From: Iris pallida | Taxonomy: Eukaryota > Streptophyta > Magnoliopsida > Asparagales > Iridaceae | Direction of reading: 5' to 3' | Length of the DNA: 64,000 nucleotides | Assembly (NCBI GenBank): GCA_029216955.1 | Contig: JANAVB010003999.1 | Coordinates: 5,890,810-5,954,809, forward strand | Part shown: positions 13,527 through 24,603 of the stretch, one piece after another | Position numbering within the stretch: the stretch's first letter is position 1 | Layout: every line of letters begins with the position of its first letter | Notes under the pieces: model-generated | What the model saw: only the letters and a program-made list of their open reading frames with translations | What the model was told of the DNA's origin: nothing | Databases searched by the model: none | Made by a program: the position numbers and the translations under genes

Positions 13527-13531
13527 CTTGG

Positions 13532-14181
13532 TCGACCCCGCTAAGAAGAAATCATACTGATTTCTTGGACAATAACGCTTGAGAAGCGAATCGAATCATC
13601 TCGAGGACCGAGATAAACGATATGTGATACACACACAAGTTTGGTTTTAAATCGAAGTTAGCAAAACGATCGGCAAATCAAAACTATCACGAGTAGCTTG
13701 TCCGACTTCGCTAATCGCTAAGCTTGGTTGAAATGTACGTATTCGAGGGATGCCTTGAATATGTGCACGATCCAAACTCAGCGATATGATGAACTCGAAT
13801 GCAGCTACAAGTGGATGTTGCGATGCGCATGAACGAATGAGTGAGTTAGCCTCAGCCTACGTCTCTCGTGTTTGAGAATTACAATGCACCTCGCGCGACC
13901 GTTTCAGTCCTATGATACGTCGAAGTAGCAAACGAGTCGAAGAAACGCATGAATTGAATAAGTACCATCAACTCAAAAATGAATGAAAAGTTATTCACTA
14001 AAATCGACTAAACGTATGCAACACGGGACTTGGAAAAGTACCGAGCATGGTTCGATGCCATCGAACGATAGAGCCGATCGATAGTATTGTCTAAGAAACA
14101 CAACGACACGAGTTAAGGAATAGTAGGATGACCTGCACTCAGGAAGTCTTGAGGACGAGACTTGTTTTGAGTGGTGTATTA
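13532..14181 (+). other. Internal region of element A, right part
   Basis: This continues element A after the nested insertion. No coding sequence is seen. The final bases, GAGGACGAGACTTGTTTTGA onward, are the likely polypurine-tract equivalent directly before the 3' LTR. Confidence 0.7.
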
Positions 14182-16268
14182 TGTAATGACCCGCTCCGCC
14201 CTAACGGAACGCCGATTCAAACGGCAAGTGCAACGACTCAAACGAGCCGTCGACCCGAAGAGTTGGCATCGACCTGATGAAGAATCGATGCAAGGCTTAC
14301 ATTGGTCCGTCAAGATGAATCCAGACTTAGACTTTCAAAGGCGCGCTCGGAGTATCGCTCGGCCGATGCGAACATCGCTAAGGTGGGTGGCTCCGATGAA
14401 CCTGTCTATGCTTAGCCTAGACACATAATAATACGGACACTATCACTGAAATCGCTAGGCGATAACACCCCGCATGCTAATAAATGACTCAACGCACCTA
14501 ACTAAGGGAATAATCCCATCTTGTATACTTGTATAGAATATGGAAAAGAACATGGAAAATACGAGAACTCTCGTACCGCGCTCCACGCTCGTGCTAAGGC
14601 ATAAGCTTGCGTTCAACAATAAAACAATGAATGGTTTACAACAATAAAACGGGAAGACTATCAACATAGTCGTTCCGAGTAGAGTTTAGCAACATTGAAA
14701 GGCTATGGGACCAATGGGTCGCCCAGACGACTCCCGCACAGGGAGTTGCAAAATGTATGAATGAATAAGTGAATGAATGAATCAACGAATGAATGAACGA
14801 ATATGTGAAAGAACCAATGAACGAACGAACAAGTGAAAGAAAGAAAGAAAGAAAGAATGAATGAAAGATAAGAAAGAAAAGAATAGTTAGCGACAGGTGT
14901 GACGGGCACGTGCAACGGGGCTCGCTACCCGCGCTGCACGGACGCCAACCTGGTCGATAACGTAAGAAGGCTAAGGGTTAGCCTACGGCTCAAAGACAGC
15001 CGTTATATTAAAAAGATAAGTTAATACGAAATTGTCGTGGACAAACGGTACGAGCGAGGGGTGGCGTATGCTGTGCCGTAAAGAGAAAGGGATTCCGCGG
15101 CATGGTCAAAGTGTGAAGGACTTGCCGGTCCGGACGGAATCAAAAGGGGCTTACGGGCTTAACTGGGGGGGGGGGGGAGCTTGGCCACCCAGGAGACGTA
15201 AGTGCGGGGTAATTTCAAGAGACTATCAGATGTGTACCAGCCGCACACAGTGATAGATGAGAAATTATCAAGGGAGAATATGTCCAGGATGGCTTGTGAT
15301 GCCAGCGACCGATGCATATAGATTAAGTGGGCGTTGCTGGTGGCGATCCACGTGCAAGTCCTTGCATTGAAATCATAGTAGTCTAAGTTAATCTGAACAA
15401 AGCACCTTCTGAATAAGCTTGAAATGTATCATACCAAATGATAATGAATACTTTGTACAATGGGTTAGAGAATACGCCTACGATGCGCTAGTAACTGAGG
15501 TAGGGACACGCCCTTGATATCGAATGTTTCCAAGAATCACATTATGTTGTTCCATATAAATTGTTGACTAACTTGGTTTACTTTGGACAGGGAAGGCCGG
15601 ACGGTAAGTATGGGTAAGTCGTGCATGTATTTTCATGCGACACTTGAATTTGGCAACACGGAATAGGTTATGACATATGCCATAAAATTGATCCTAAGGC
15701 AAGATTAGAAAGACAATGAATGATAGAGATGCACAAAAGTAAATGATACGTGTTTGGTAATGATAGCATTGTGGACGAGCTAGCCTTCCCACCAGTGCAT
15801 AACAATGTACTGATAACCCCACAGTCTACTTGCAGGATGCAGGTATCGTCGGCGGGTGCGGAGCTTCCATCAAACGTGCTAAGGCGCGGAGCTATCTCTG
15901 GAGCCTTGGAGCGTTGCAAGGAGATGAAGCACCCTATACAGGACATAATGTATCGGAACATCGCCATGAACCATTCCATCTTGTAAGCCACTTGGCACGC
16001 CTTTTATGTTTCAAAGAGAGAGAGCTTGAGCGATTTGTAATATCGGCCTAGCGCCGCTTGTAAACTTCTTGAAAATCAATAAAAGAGTTTGAATTCACTT
16101 CAACTTGTGTTCATTTACTTTCCGCTGCAAATGGGGACACTCTGTGCGACTCTGTGGCCTAGCTCAAATCGACTGTTTCTGGACTTGGCCTTGCACGGGC
16201 GCAACCTAGGCCCGTGCGGCATCACGCCTTAGCGAGGACGATCGCTCCTACGGGAGCGGGACGTGACA
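14182..16268 (+). repeat. 3' LTR of element A
   Basis: The LTR begins TGTAATGACCCG and ends GTGACA, 2,087 bp. Its last 106 bases match the start of the window. A GAAT/GAAC/GAAA simple-repeat block lies at 14757-14887. A likely polyadenylation signal, AATAAAAGAG, lies near 16077. Confidence 0.87.
14757..14887. repeat. GAAT/GAAC/GAAA microsatellite in LTR A
   Basis: Four-base units (GAAT, GAAC, GAAA) are repeated imperfectly over about 130 bp. Confidence 0.85.
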
Positions 16269-16371
16269 GGAGGTGAGCGGGTCGCCGGTGGAGGGAGGAG
16301 GGGGGGGGGTCGCCGGCGGAGGGAGGAGGGGGGAGTGGGATGACCGGCGGAGGGAGGAGGGGGGGTGAGGG
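16269..16371. repeat. GC-rich minisatellite, left part (target of element C)
   Basis: Imperfect repeats of GGGTCGCCGGCGGAGGGAGG with G-rich spacers. The same repeat resumes at 27684, so element C inserted into one array. The last five bases, GAGGG (16367-16371), are the target duplication. Confidence 0.88.
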
Positions 16372-19300
16372 TGTCACACCCCAGAACCAGAATACTGGAG
16401 AGCGGGGGAATGACTCAGCCAGCTACGTATTACGGGTAGATGAATACCGTATAATACGATCAATGCTGTCTAACCAGACGAGGGGGTGCATACTACATAA
16501 AGGTCTCACTATGGTCACTTCACATCTATTGTCTCAATCATTCGAACAAGAAATAGTAATAGAGAACATGTAAGATAAAGCAGTAAGGCGTCCCAAACGC
16601 TCTGTCAAAATGTTCTTGATATCTGGCTTTACAAAACATAGCCAGATCTGATGTAGCAAAAATATACACAATTGTTATCAGCTGCAGTCTGACTTTAGTT
16701 ACAATTATGTAAAAGTAAGTACAAGACGATCCGACTAACATGTCGGTGCCAAACGGCAAAGTATAAGGTAAATAACAAAACGAGCGGGAAAGTAAGAAAC
16801 CCACTCGAGTCCTCCTGCGATCATCCCTCTAGTGTTGACCATCTTGGAGGTAGAAGTAAGTTGAGTCCTCGGGAACCGGCTCTAAATCTGGCCATGCAAA
16901 ACCAGAGAGGTTAGACCTCTAATAGCAAGTACCGCAAGGAAGCACGATATGAGGAGTTAAAACCAGTAATAAGAGAATAAGATATATAGATCTCTGCTTG
17001 CTACTAGGATTCACATAATGTCACGACACTTCGAACCAACCTCCCAACCAAACAAGGACAGAAGTTGGCCCGTCATATTCTGACATTCTGATTATCTTAG
17101 TTGGTTAACAGAGTAGGCACAGTACACAAACAAATCAGTTTAACCGGCCATACAACTACTACGGCTTGCTACTGTGAGTCCCAAGTTATCCTGGAATTAT
17201 GCAACAAAGGATTTCTCAGTTCTTACTATGGGCAAGCAAGGCTAGTCTATCCAATCAATCAATTGCGCCAATCATGAATTAGACGAGTCCCAGCGGGACG
17301 CCCGTCATCAATATACAATATACAATAATATAAGCAGATACTGCTCCCTGCCCGTGTGACAGATTTACAGTATCTGTGGGAACCAGCTGGCCTGTCGGGC
17401 ACTAATAGTCCCAAGAGGGCTGCCATGTAAGAACTCGGAAATCCATACTCTCCATGCAATCATTATTTTATTTAACTTAGTAGCTTCTAGGTTAAGTGAA
17501 ATTCCATGCCGTGGATCATGGTCATTCAAATGAGTACTCTCGTACGGGGTACGATATACATTTCTACAACGATACCAGTGCGGTTAGGTTGTAGGTCTTA
17601 CATAGCGTAATGCAACAATCAAAACTAACCACGGAATAATCATGCCTTGGCCATAAAGTACACATGCTGCTTTCGTAACAATAAATAAATAAATTTGTAG
17701 CCTGCATGTATCTATATGTCAATATTTGGGTTTGGCTAATCGATTTCAATAGTTCATAGTTAATATGAACGTGTCTTATTCCATTCAATTCAATAAGACG
17801 ACTAGCCAGCCTCTTAGTTCCATCTAGGAACGCATGATCGATAATTAATCAAGATAACAATCAATGTTAACTAATGCCAAATTCGAAAAATAAAATTGGG
17901 AGATAAATAATAATTGAAAAATAAATGATCTCATGCGTCCGAGGAATAAAGATTCATGCGGCTGTGGAAAATGATTGGGAAATAAATAATCTCATGCGCC
18001 TGAGGAATAAAGATTCATGCGGCTGTGTAAAATGATTGGAAAATAAATAATCTCATGTGCCTGAGGAATGATTGGGAAATAAATAAATCTCATGCGCCTG
18101 AGGAATGCGGCTGTGGGAAATAAATCTCGTGCGCTGTGGGAAATGATTGGGAAATAAACAATCTCACGCACTGTGGGAAATAATTGGGAAATAAATAAAT
18201 TCATGCGCCTGAGGAATGATTGGGAAATAAATAAATCTCATGCGCCTGAGGAATACGGCTGTAGGAAATAAATCTCGTGCGCTGTGGGAAATGATTGGGA
18301 AATAAACAATCTCACGCACTGTGGGAAATAATTGGGAAATAAATAAATTCATGCGCCTGAGGAATGATTGGGAAATAAATAAATCTCATGCGCCTGAGGA
18401 ATGCGGCTGTGGGAAATAAATCTCGTGCGCTGTGGGAAATGATTGGGAAATAAATAAATTCATGCGCCTGAGGGAATCTGTGGAAAATAAATGACTCATG
18501 CGCTGTGGAAATAATTTGATGCGCTGTGGGAATAAAGATTTCCATGCGCTGAGGAATGAAGATTTGATGCGGCTGTGGGAATAAAGATTTCCATGCGCTG
18601 AGGAATGAAGATTTGATGCGGCTGTGGGAATAAAGATTTCCATGCGCTGAGGAATGAAGATTTGATGCGCTGGGACTGTCCTTCTTCTCCGAATTTTCTG
18701 AGAACAGAACCATGGGAACCATGGAAGCCATTGCTTCCAAGCTTCATAAATCCTTCATCCCAAGCCCAAATATGGACTTCCATAGGTCAAAATTGGGTAG
18801 AACGAAATTCTCTACAACATGGAACCATCAAAACTTGAAGATAACAAGGTTTACTAGATCAAAACCTAAGAAATCCAAAAATGTAACAAACTTAGATCTA
18901 CAACAAATAAGCCATGGAAATTAAAAATGCTAAGTACTAAAGAGGCTTAGAATCAAATAGGAAAGATGATGGAACAATAAAAATAGGAATCCATCAAGAA
19001 GCAAGTTGGCACTTGCCTATCTCTTCTAGGTTGGTGGGAGAGTTATGAGGAAGAAGAAGATAAATGAGAAGAAGTAATGAAGAGAGAGAAAGGGTTTGGG
19101 GCTTTAAATGAAGGGGTGGTGGTAGGTGGGAGTATTGGGCCGGGTCCAATGGGTTCATCCAAGGCCAATCCGCAAGCAAAGCAAAGAGGTAAAAGCAAAA
19201 AATAAATGCAGGAATAAAAGCAGAAAATAAAGTACAGAAATAAAATTACAGGAAATAGATTAACATGGAATTTAAAGAGCAGATAATTAATTAACATGAA

Positions 19301-19404
19301 AATTTAAAGGAATTTAACTACAGAATAATACATGATAAATACTAAATAAATACACATGAGCTGTTCATATATAAAAATACGCATTCCGGGAACGGGGAGT
19401 GACA
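16372..19404 (-). repeat. 3' LTR of element C
   Basis: This LTR is 3,033 bp. It contains the ATGCG-type minisatellite at 17930-18670. A TATA-like ATTTAAAG on the minus strand (about 19101-19110) lies upstream of a CT-rich stretch and is the likely promoter. The right end meets a polypurine tract. Confidence 0.93.
17930..18670. repeat. Minisatellite inside the 3' LTR of C
   Basis: Two related unit types are present. The first has units of about 37-40 bp with GGGAAATAAATAAATCTCAT and GCGCCTGAGGAATG. The second is a near-perfect 49-bp unit with AATAAAGATTTCCATGCGCT and GAGGAATGAAGATTTGATGC, repeated three times at the right end (about 18529-18670). Confidence 0.9.
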
Positions 19405-19419
19405 TCTCTACCCACCTTA
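19405..19419 (-). promoter_or_regulatory. Polypurine tract of element C
   Basis: On the minus strand TAAGGTGGGTAGAGA directly precedes the 3' LTR. It is similar in place and sequence to the tracts of elements B and D. Confidence 0.8.
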
Positions 19420-19572
19420 GAAAAATTCCGTCCTCGGAATTTCAAATCCAAGCCGGATAGAAATATCAGAGCTAAACTAATACAAGCAATTCTAGTGAGC
19501 AAGCAATCATTTTACCATATCGAAAGCAAGTACTATATAAGTAAATCCATCAATCTACGATATCAGGTAGTT

Positions 19573-22500
19573 CTATCCATAAGGCGATAAGCATGAAAAA
19601 TCAAGACAATCAAGGTATACAGAAAGAGATATACCTTGTGAGTCAAACAGGTGTGGATACCGTGATCGGATATCATCCTCACGTTCCCACGTTGACTCTC
19701 CCAAGGAGTGATGACCCCAAGCAACACGGACAAGACTAATTGTTCGGTTCTTGAGTATCTTCTCTCTTCGGTCCAAAATGGACACAGGCTGTTCCTCGTA
19801 AGACAGGTTGGTACCAACAACCAGCTCCGAATGATCGAGGACATGACTTGGGTCCGATACATACCTACGTAATTGAGGTACATGAAACACGTCATGCACC
19901 TCTCGTAACAAAGGTGGGAGGGATAAACGATAAGCAACATCGCCTATCCGATCAAGGATAACGAATGGGCCCACGTACCGCGGACTCAATTTCCTGCGAA
20001 CGCCAAATCTAATGACCCCACGAGTAGGTGAGATCCACAAGAATACGTGGTCCCCAACAGAGAACTCTAGCGGCCTACGATGCTGGTCCGCCCAATGACG
20101 ATGCCGATCCTGTGCAACTCGAAGTCGCTCTCTAATTCCTTTGACTAATTCAACTGTCTGAACAATCATTTCCGGGCCTAACTTCTTTCTCTCCCCGATA
20201 TTATCCCATGCTAGTGGCGACCTACACTTCTTACCATATAGTGCTTCAAACGGTGCCATCTGGATACTGGCTTGATAACTGTTGTTATAAGAAAACTCAA
20301 CTAAGTGCAGGTGGCTCTCCCAAGATCCTCCAAAATCTAGGGTGCAAGCTCGCAACATATCTTCTAGGGTCTGAATTGTTCTTTCTGATTGCCCGTCCGT
20401 CTGTGGATGGTAAGCCGTGCTAAATCTTAACTTGGTACCCAAGCTATGATGTAAGCTCTTCCAAAAATGTGATGTAAAACGTGTATCTCTGTCTGACACA
20501 ATACTGACTGGGACCCCATGCTGTCTGACTATCTGCTGCATATATAATTCTGCCAACTTCTCCGTAGATTGACCTACTCTGAAAGGAAGAAAGTGCGCCA
20601 CCTTTGTAAGCCGATCTACGATTACCCAAATAGCATCCTTACCACTTGGGGATCTCGGTAAACCGGTCACAAAGTCCATTGTAATATGCTCCCACTTCCA
20701 TTCCGGGATAGGAAGCGGTTGCAATAATCCAGCTGGCCTCTGCTGCTCTGCCTTCACTTGCTGACATACCAAGCAACGGAAAACGAATCTAGCTATCTCC
20801 CTCTTCATCCCGTTCCACCAGAAGTGCTGCTTGATATCTTGGTACATCTTGGTCCCTCCAGGGTGTACAGAGTACTGAGAACTGTGAGCTTCTGCCATAA
20901 CCTCCTGTCTGATATCTCCACTAGGCACACATAGGCGTGTCCCAAACCTAAGGGTATCATCTTCATGAATTTGCATCTCCTTTCTGAGTCCTGACTCACA
21001 CTCTGTCCTAAGCTTCTGAATCCTTGGGTCTTGTGCCTGAGCTGCCTTGATTCTGTCTACCAAGTCGGATTGAACTTGTAGACTCGCCAGAACTCCTATA
21101 TCACTAGGAAGTATAACCTCGATGCCCATCTCTTGAAGGTCTTCTAAGATATGCCTCTGTGTTGTTAACATAAATGTGCCGCCTCTCTTGCTGAGAGTAT
21201 CTGCTACCACATTAGCCTTGCCTGGATGATACTGAAGCTCTACGTCGTAATCCTTAATCAACTCCAACAATCTTCTCTGCCTCATGTTCAGTTCCTTCTG
21301 AGTAAAGATGTACTTCAGACTTTTATGGTCCGTGTACATATCCACTCGATCACCATATAAGTAATGCCTCCATAGCTTCAAAGCAAATACTACTGCTGCC
21401 AACTCCAAGTCATGAGTCGGGTAATTCTTCTCGTGGTCTCGAAGCTGCCTAGATGCATACGCTATCACCTTCCCATGCTGCATGAGGACACATCCAAGTC
21501 CTTTACCCGACGCATCACAATAAACAGTAAAACCTTCGGGTCCAACTGGCAATGTAAGAATAGGCGCTGATATCAACTTCTGCTTCAGATTCTCAAATGA
21601 TGCCTGGCATTCTGCCGACCAGACGAATGGCACGTCCTTCCGTGTCAAGCGAGTCATGGGTGCTGAAAGCCTTGCAAAGTCTGATACAAACCTTCTGTAA
21701 TATCCTGCCAATCCTAAAAAACTCCGCACATCTGCTACGGTCTTGGGTACTAGCCAACTTTCTACTGCTTCTACCTTCTTGGGATCCACTGCTACTCCAG
21801 CTCCTGATATGATATGACCCAAAAATGAAATGTGATCCGACCAAAACTCACATTTGCTGAGCTTGGCATACAACTGGTTCTCTCTCAGAACCTGTAACAC
21901 CTTCCGGAGGTGATCTTCATGCTCCTCTTCACTAGTTGAGTATACAAGAATGTCGTCGAGAAACACAACGACAAATTGATCCAAGTACGACATAAAGATA
22001 CGATTCATCAAATCCATAAATATTGCTGGAGTATTGGTCAAACCAAACGGCATTACTAAGAATTCATAATGCCCATACTTCGACCTGAATGCTGTCTTGG
22101 GAATGTCCTCCTTCCGAACCCTCACTTGATGATACCCTGAACGAAGATCTATCTTGGAGAAAACTCTAGCTTTGCTCAACTGATCAAATAAGTCATCGAT
22201 CCTGGGTAGTGGGTACTTGTTCTTCACTGTTGCTGCGTTAAGCTTCCTGTAATCAATGCATAATCTGGATGACCCATCCTTCTTTCCTACAAGTACCACT
22301 GGTGCTGCCCATGGGGACACGCTAGCTTGGATAAACTTCTTCTCCTTCAGTTCCTCTATGTGCTGATATACCTTGGCCTGCTCTGAATCCGCCATTCTGT
22401 AAACCCGATCTGATATCGATTTAGTTCCAGGTGCCAATTCTATACTGAACTCAATATCTCTAACCGGTGGTAGACCTGGAAGCTCTTCAGGAAATACGTC

Positions 22501-24435
22501 TAAAAACTCTTCAACTACCTTCGGGACTTGAACTTCTTCCATTGCTGTCACTACTCCATGCTCTTGTTGAGTTGCCTCTGATCTGACTAAGGTGAATCTC
22601 TTCATGCCTGGAATATCAAAAGATACACTCCCTCTATGACAATCTATCGTCGCATGACTGTCTTTCAGCCAGTCCATGCCTAAGATAACGTCGAAATTTC
22701 CAACAGGAAATTCTATCAACCGGACGGGTAAAGAATGCCCGCAAACTACAACGCTACATGCTAGAATAACTCTACTAACTCCTACGAGCCCATTACCAGT
22801 GAGTATATTCAACCTCCCTGGCAATGCCTCGAACTCCATTCCTAGCCGTGTCGCAAATCGTGCAGATATAAATGAATGGGATGCTCCCGAATCAAATAAT
22901 GCTACTGCGGGATATGAGGCGACGAGAATGTTACCTGCCACAACATCTCCCGATGCCAATGCCTCTTCCAAGGACAAAGTGAATGCTTGCCCTCGACCTC
23001 CTTGCCGATTTCCATGCTGCGGCCTAGCCTGATGCTGTTGCTGGCCCCTTCCTTGATGATGCTGGGGTGGTCTATGCTGGTGTTGCTGCATCGGCGGTCC
23101 CTGCTGTCGAAACATCTGAGCCTGCGGTACTAATGGACGCTGTGCCAACGGCCTTACTGCCACTGCTGGTCCTCGATACTGGCCTGCCCCTGGTGCTGGC
23201 AGAGCAAGAAACTGCTGCCCTGGTCCTCCTGTCCTCGAATTCATGGGACATGTGGTAACCCGATGATCTGGATTTCCACATATCAGACACAGTCCATTCA
23301 ATGTCCGACACACATCTCTAGTGTGTCCCATCTTCCCACAATAAGTACAGCCCGCCGGGGGTTGCTGGTTCTTTCTCTGTTGCTGTTGCTGTTGCCTGGG
23401 TGGTGGTGCTGGTCCTCGTATCGCCACATCGTGGATACGAATGCCAGTGGATGGTGTTGTTGTTCGGGGTGCTGCTCCCCCTCCTCCTTCAATCTGACTG
23501 TGGGATCTCTTCTGACCCCCAGTCCTTGCCGCAAGCCTCTGAATGGTGATCTCATGCCTTCGAGTTGCTGTCAATACTTCATCAAAAGTTTAGTAATTGT
23601 GCCCCTCTATCAATTGCAAAAGTTCAAGATGAAACCCTTGCTGAAACCTCATAGCCCTCTGGCTCTCTGTTGCTACCATCTCTGGGGCGAACCTACTCAA
23701 TCTGCAGAACTCTGCTGCATAAGCATCTACAGTCTTGCCAGCCTGTCTGAGGTTGATAAACTTCTGTTGCAGCTCAAATTGCGCCACAACTCCATAGTAC
23801 TTCGTCTTGAATCTTGCTGTAAAATCGTCCCAAGCCACAGGACGTCTGATGCCTACCTCCTCTGATTCCCACCAATCACGTGCGAGATCTTGAAGTAACA
23901 GCTTCACTAGATCCACACGTTCTTCTGCTGGCACCTTAGCTGCTGTCAGAATAGCCTCCATATCCTTAAGCCATGCATCTGCTGAAATGGCATCTTCCGT
24001 GCCCTCGAAACGGCGGGGGTTGTACTTGCAAAACCTGGCTGATGCTCCGGAATCTGTTCTCACTCCTCTTTCCAAAGCCGTCTGCAATCCTTGGTTAAGC
24101 AACACATTCTGCTCTTGTAGCTGAGTGTGCATGCGCTGCTGGACCAACATCTGATGTTGCTGAGTAGCCATCATTCCTCTCATGATCTCCAGAAGGGCTG
24201 GTGTGTCCACTTCCACTGGAGTAGGTGGAACTATTGGTGGTGTTGGAACCTCCGGATACTGCGGTCCAACTGCTGGTTCCACTATCACCTCTTCTTGAAT
24301 AGCCTCTTGAGGTTGTACTGGCTCTTGTTGCTGACCAACCTGGTCAGGTTGCCCATGCTGCCCTTGTTGTTGTTGCCCAATCCTGACAGATGCGGACGAG
24401 GTGCCCCTAAAAAAAAGGGACAAGAGAATAATCAA
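19573..24435 (-). pseudogene. gag-pol polyprotein of element C, one in-frame stop and no clear start
   Basis: One minus-strand frame is open from 24435 to 19573 except for TAA at 23590-23592, in gag. The gag domain covers about 23600-24050. Two zinc knuckles follow ([14 protein letters not shown] and [14 protein letters not shown], about 23260-23350). Next come protease DSGAS (near 22900), reverse transcriptase FLDD (near 21955), RNase H YCDASGKG (near 21515), integrase with an intact HHCC finger (SVHPG and CLVC, 20880 to 20765) and catalytic MDF, SDRDTR and ERTIQTLE regions (20680 to 20370). A chromodomain-like tail (STWERE) is near 19660. The TAA sits where a CAA or similar codon would be expected. 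No in-frame ATG precedes gag. The frame opens after a run of eight T and AG on the minus strand (24407-24416), so the start may be lost, shifted by slippage in the T run, or supplied by splicing. The frame is about the usual Tekay length. Confidence 0.92.
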
Positions 24436-24576
24436 ACGGTCGGACAGGGAAGGTCAATGAAGTCAAAGGATACCGGAATGTCAAGCTAGAATCGAGAATA
24501 CGAATCAGGAGATCAAGGGGAAACATGTGTGATTGAGACATCCTATAAATTAAAACACCCCACAAGTCGGAAATCA

Positions 24577-24594
24577 GACCTGCATGGGCCACCA
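24577..24594 (-). promoter_or_regulatory. Primer-binding site of element C, matches tRNA-Ile
   Basis: The minus strand reads TGGTGGCCCATGCAGGTC, identical to element B and again nine bases from the LTR end (spacer 24595-24603). See element B for the tRNA reasoning. Flanking sequence beyond the 18-mer differs between B and C, which suggests the match is kept by function. Confidence 0.8.
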
Positions 24595-24603
24595 CTAAAA
24601 CCT

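Larger units (their letters stand above)
1..16268 (+). mobile_element. Element A: non-coding LTR retrotransposon, split by nested element B
   Basis: The last 106 bases of an LTR (1-106) match the end of a complete LTR at 14182-16268, with about four mismatches. A primer-binding site follows the first copy. A plus-strand element therefore spans the left edge of the window to 16268. Once the nested element B (2415-13526) and one copy of its target duplication are removed, the internal part is only about 2.96 kb (107-2414 plus 13532-14181). It holds no protease, reverse transcriptase or integrase motif in any frame, only short unrelated ORFs. This resembles large retrotransposon derivatives that borrow enzymes from autonomous relatives. 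The sequence just before the 3' LTR (GAGGACGAGACTTG and following) resembles the end of Ty3/Tekay internal regions, so a Ty3 partner is likely. The outer target duplication cannot be checked because the left end is outside the window. Confidence 0.8.

Noticed and set aside
17992..18740. Overlapping minus-strand frames with FISQLFPT- and SAHG-type repeats
   Set aside because: They are produced by the LTR minisatellite and recur identically in the other LTR.
19563..19940. 125-codon minus-strand frame overlapping the end of element C pol
   Set aside because: It overlaps the chromodomain region in another frame and shows no family features.
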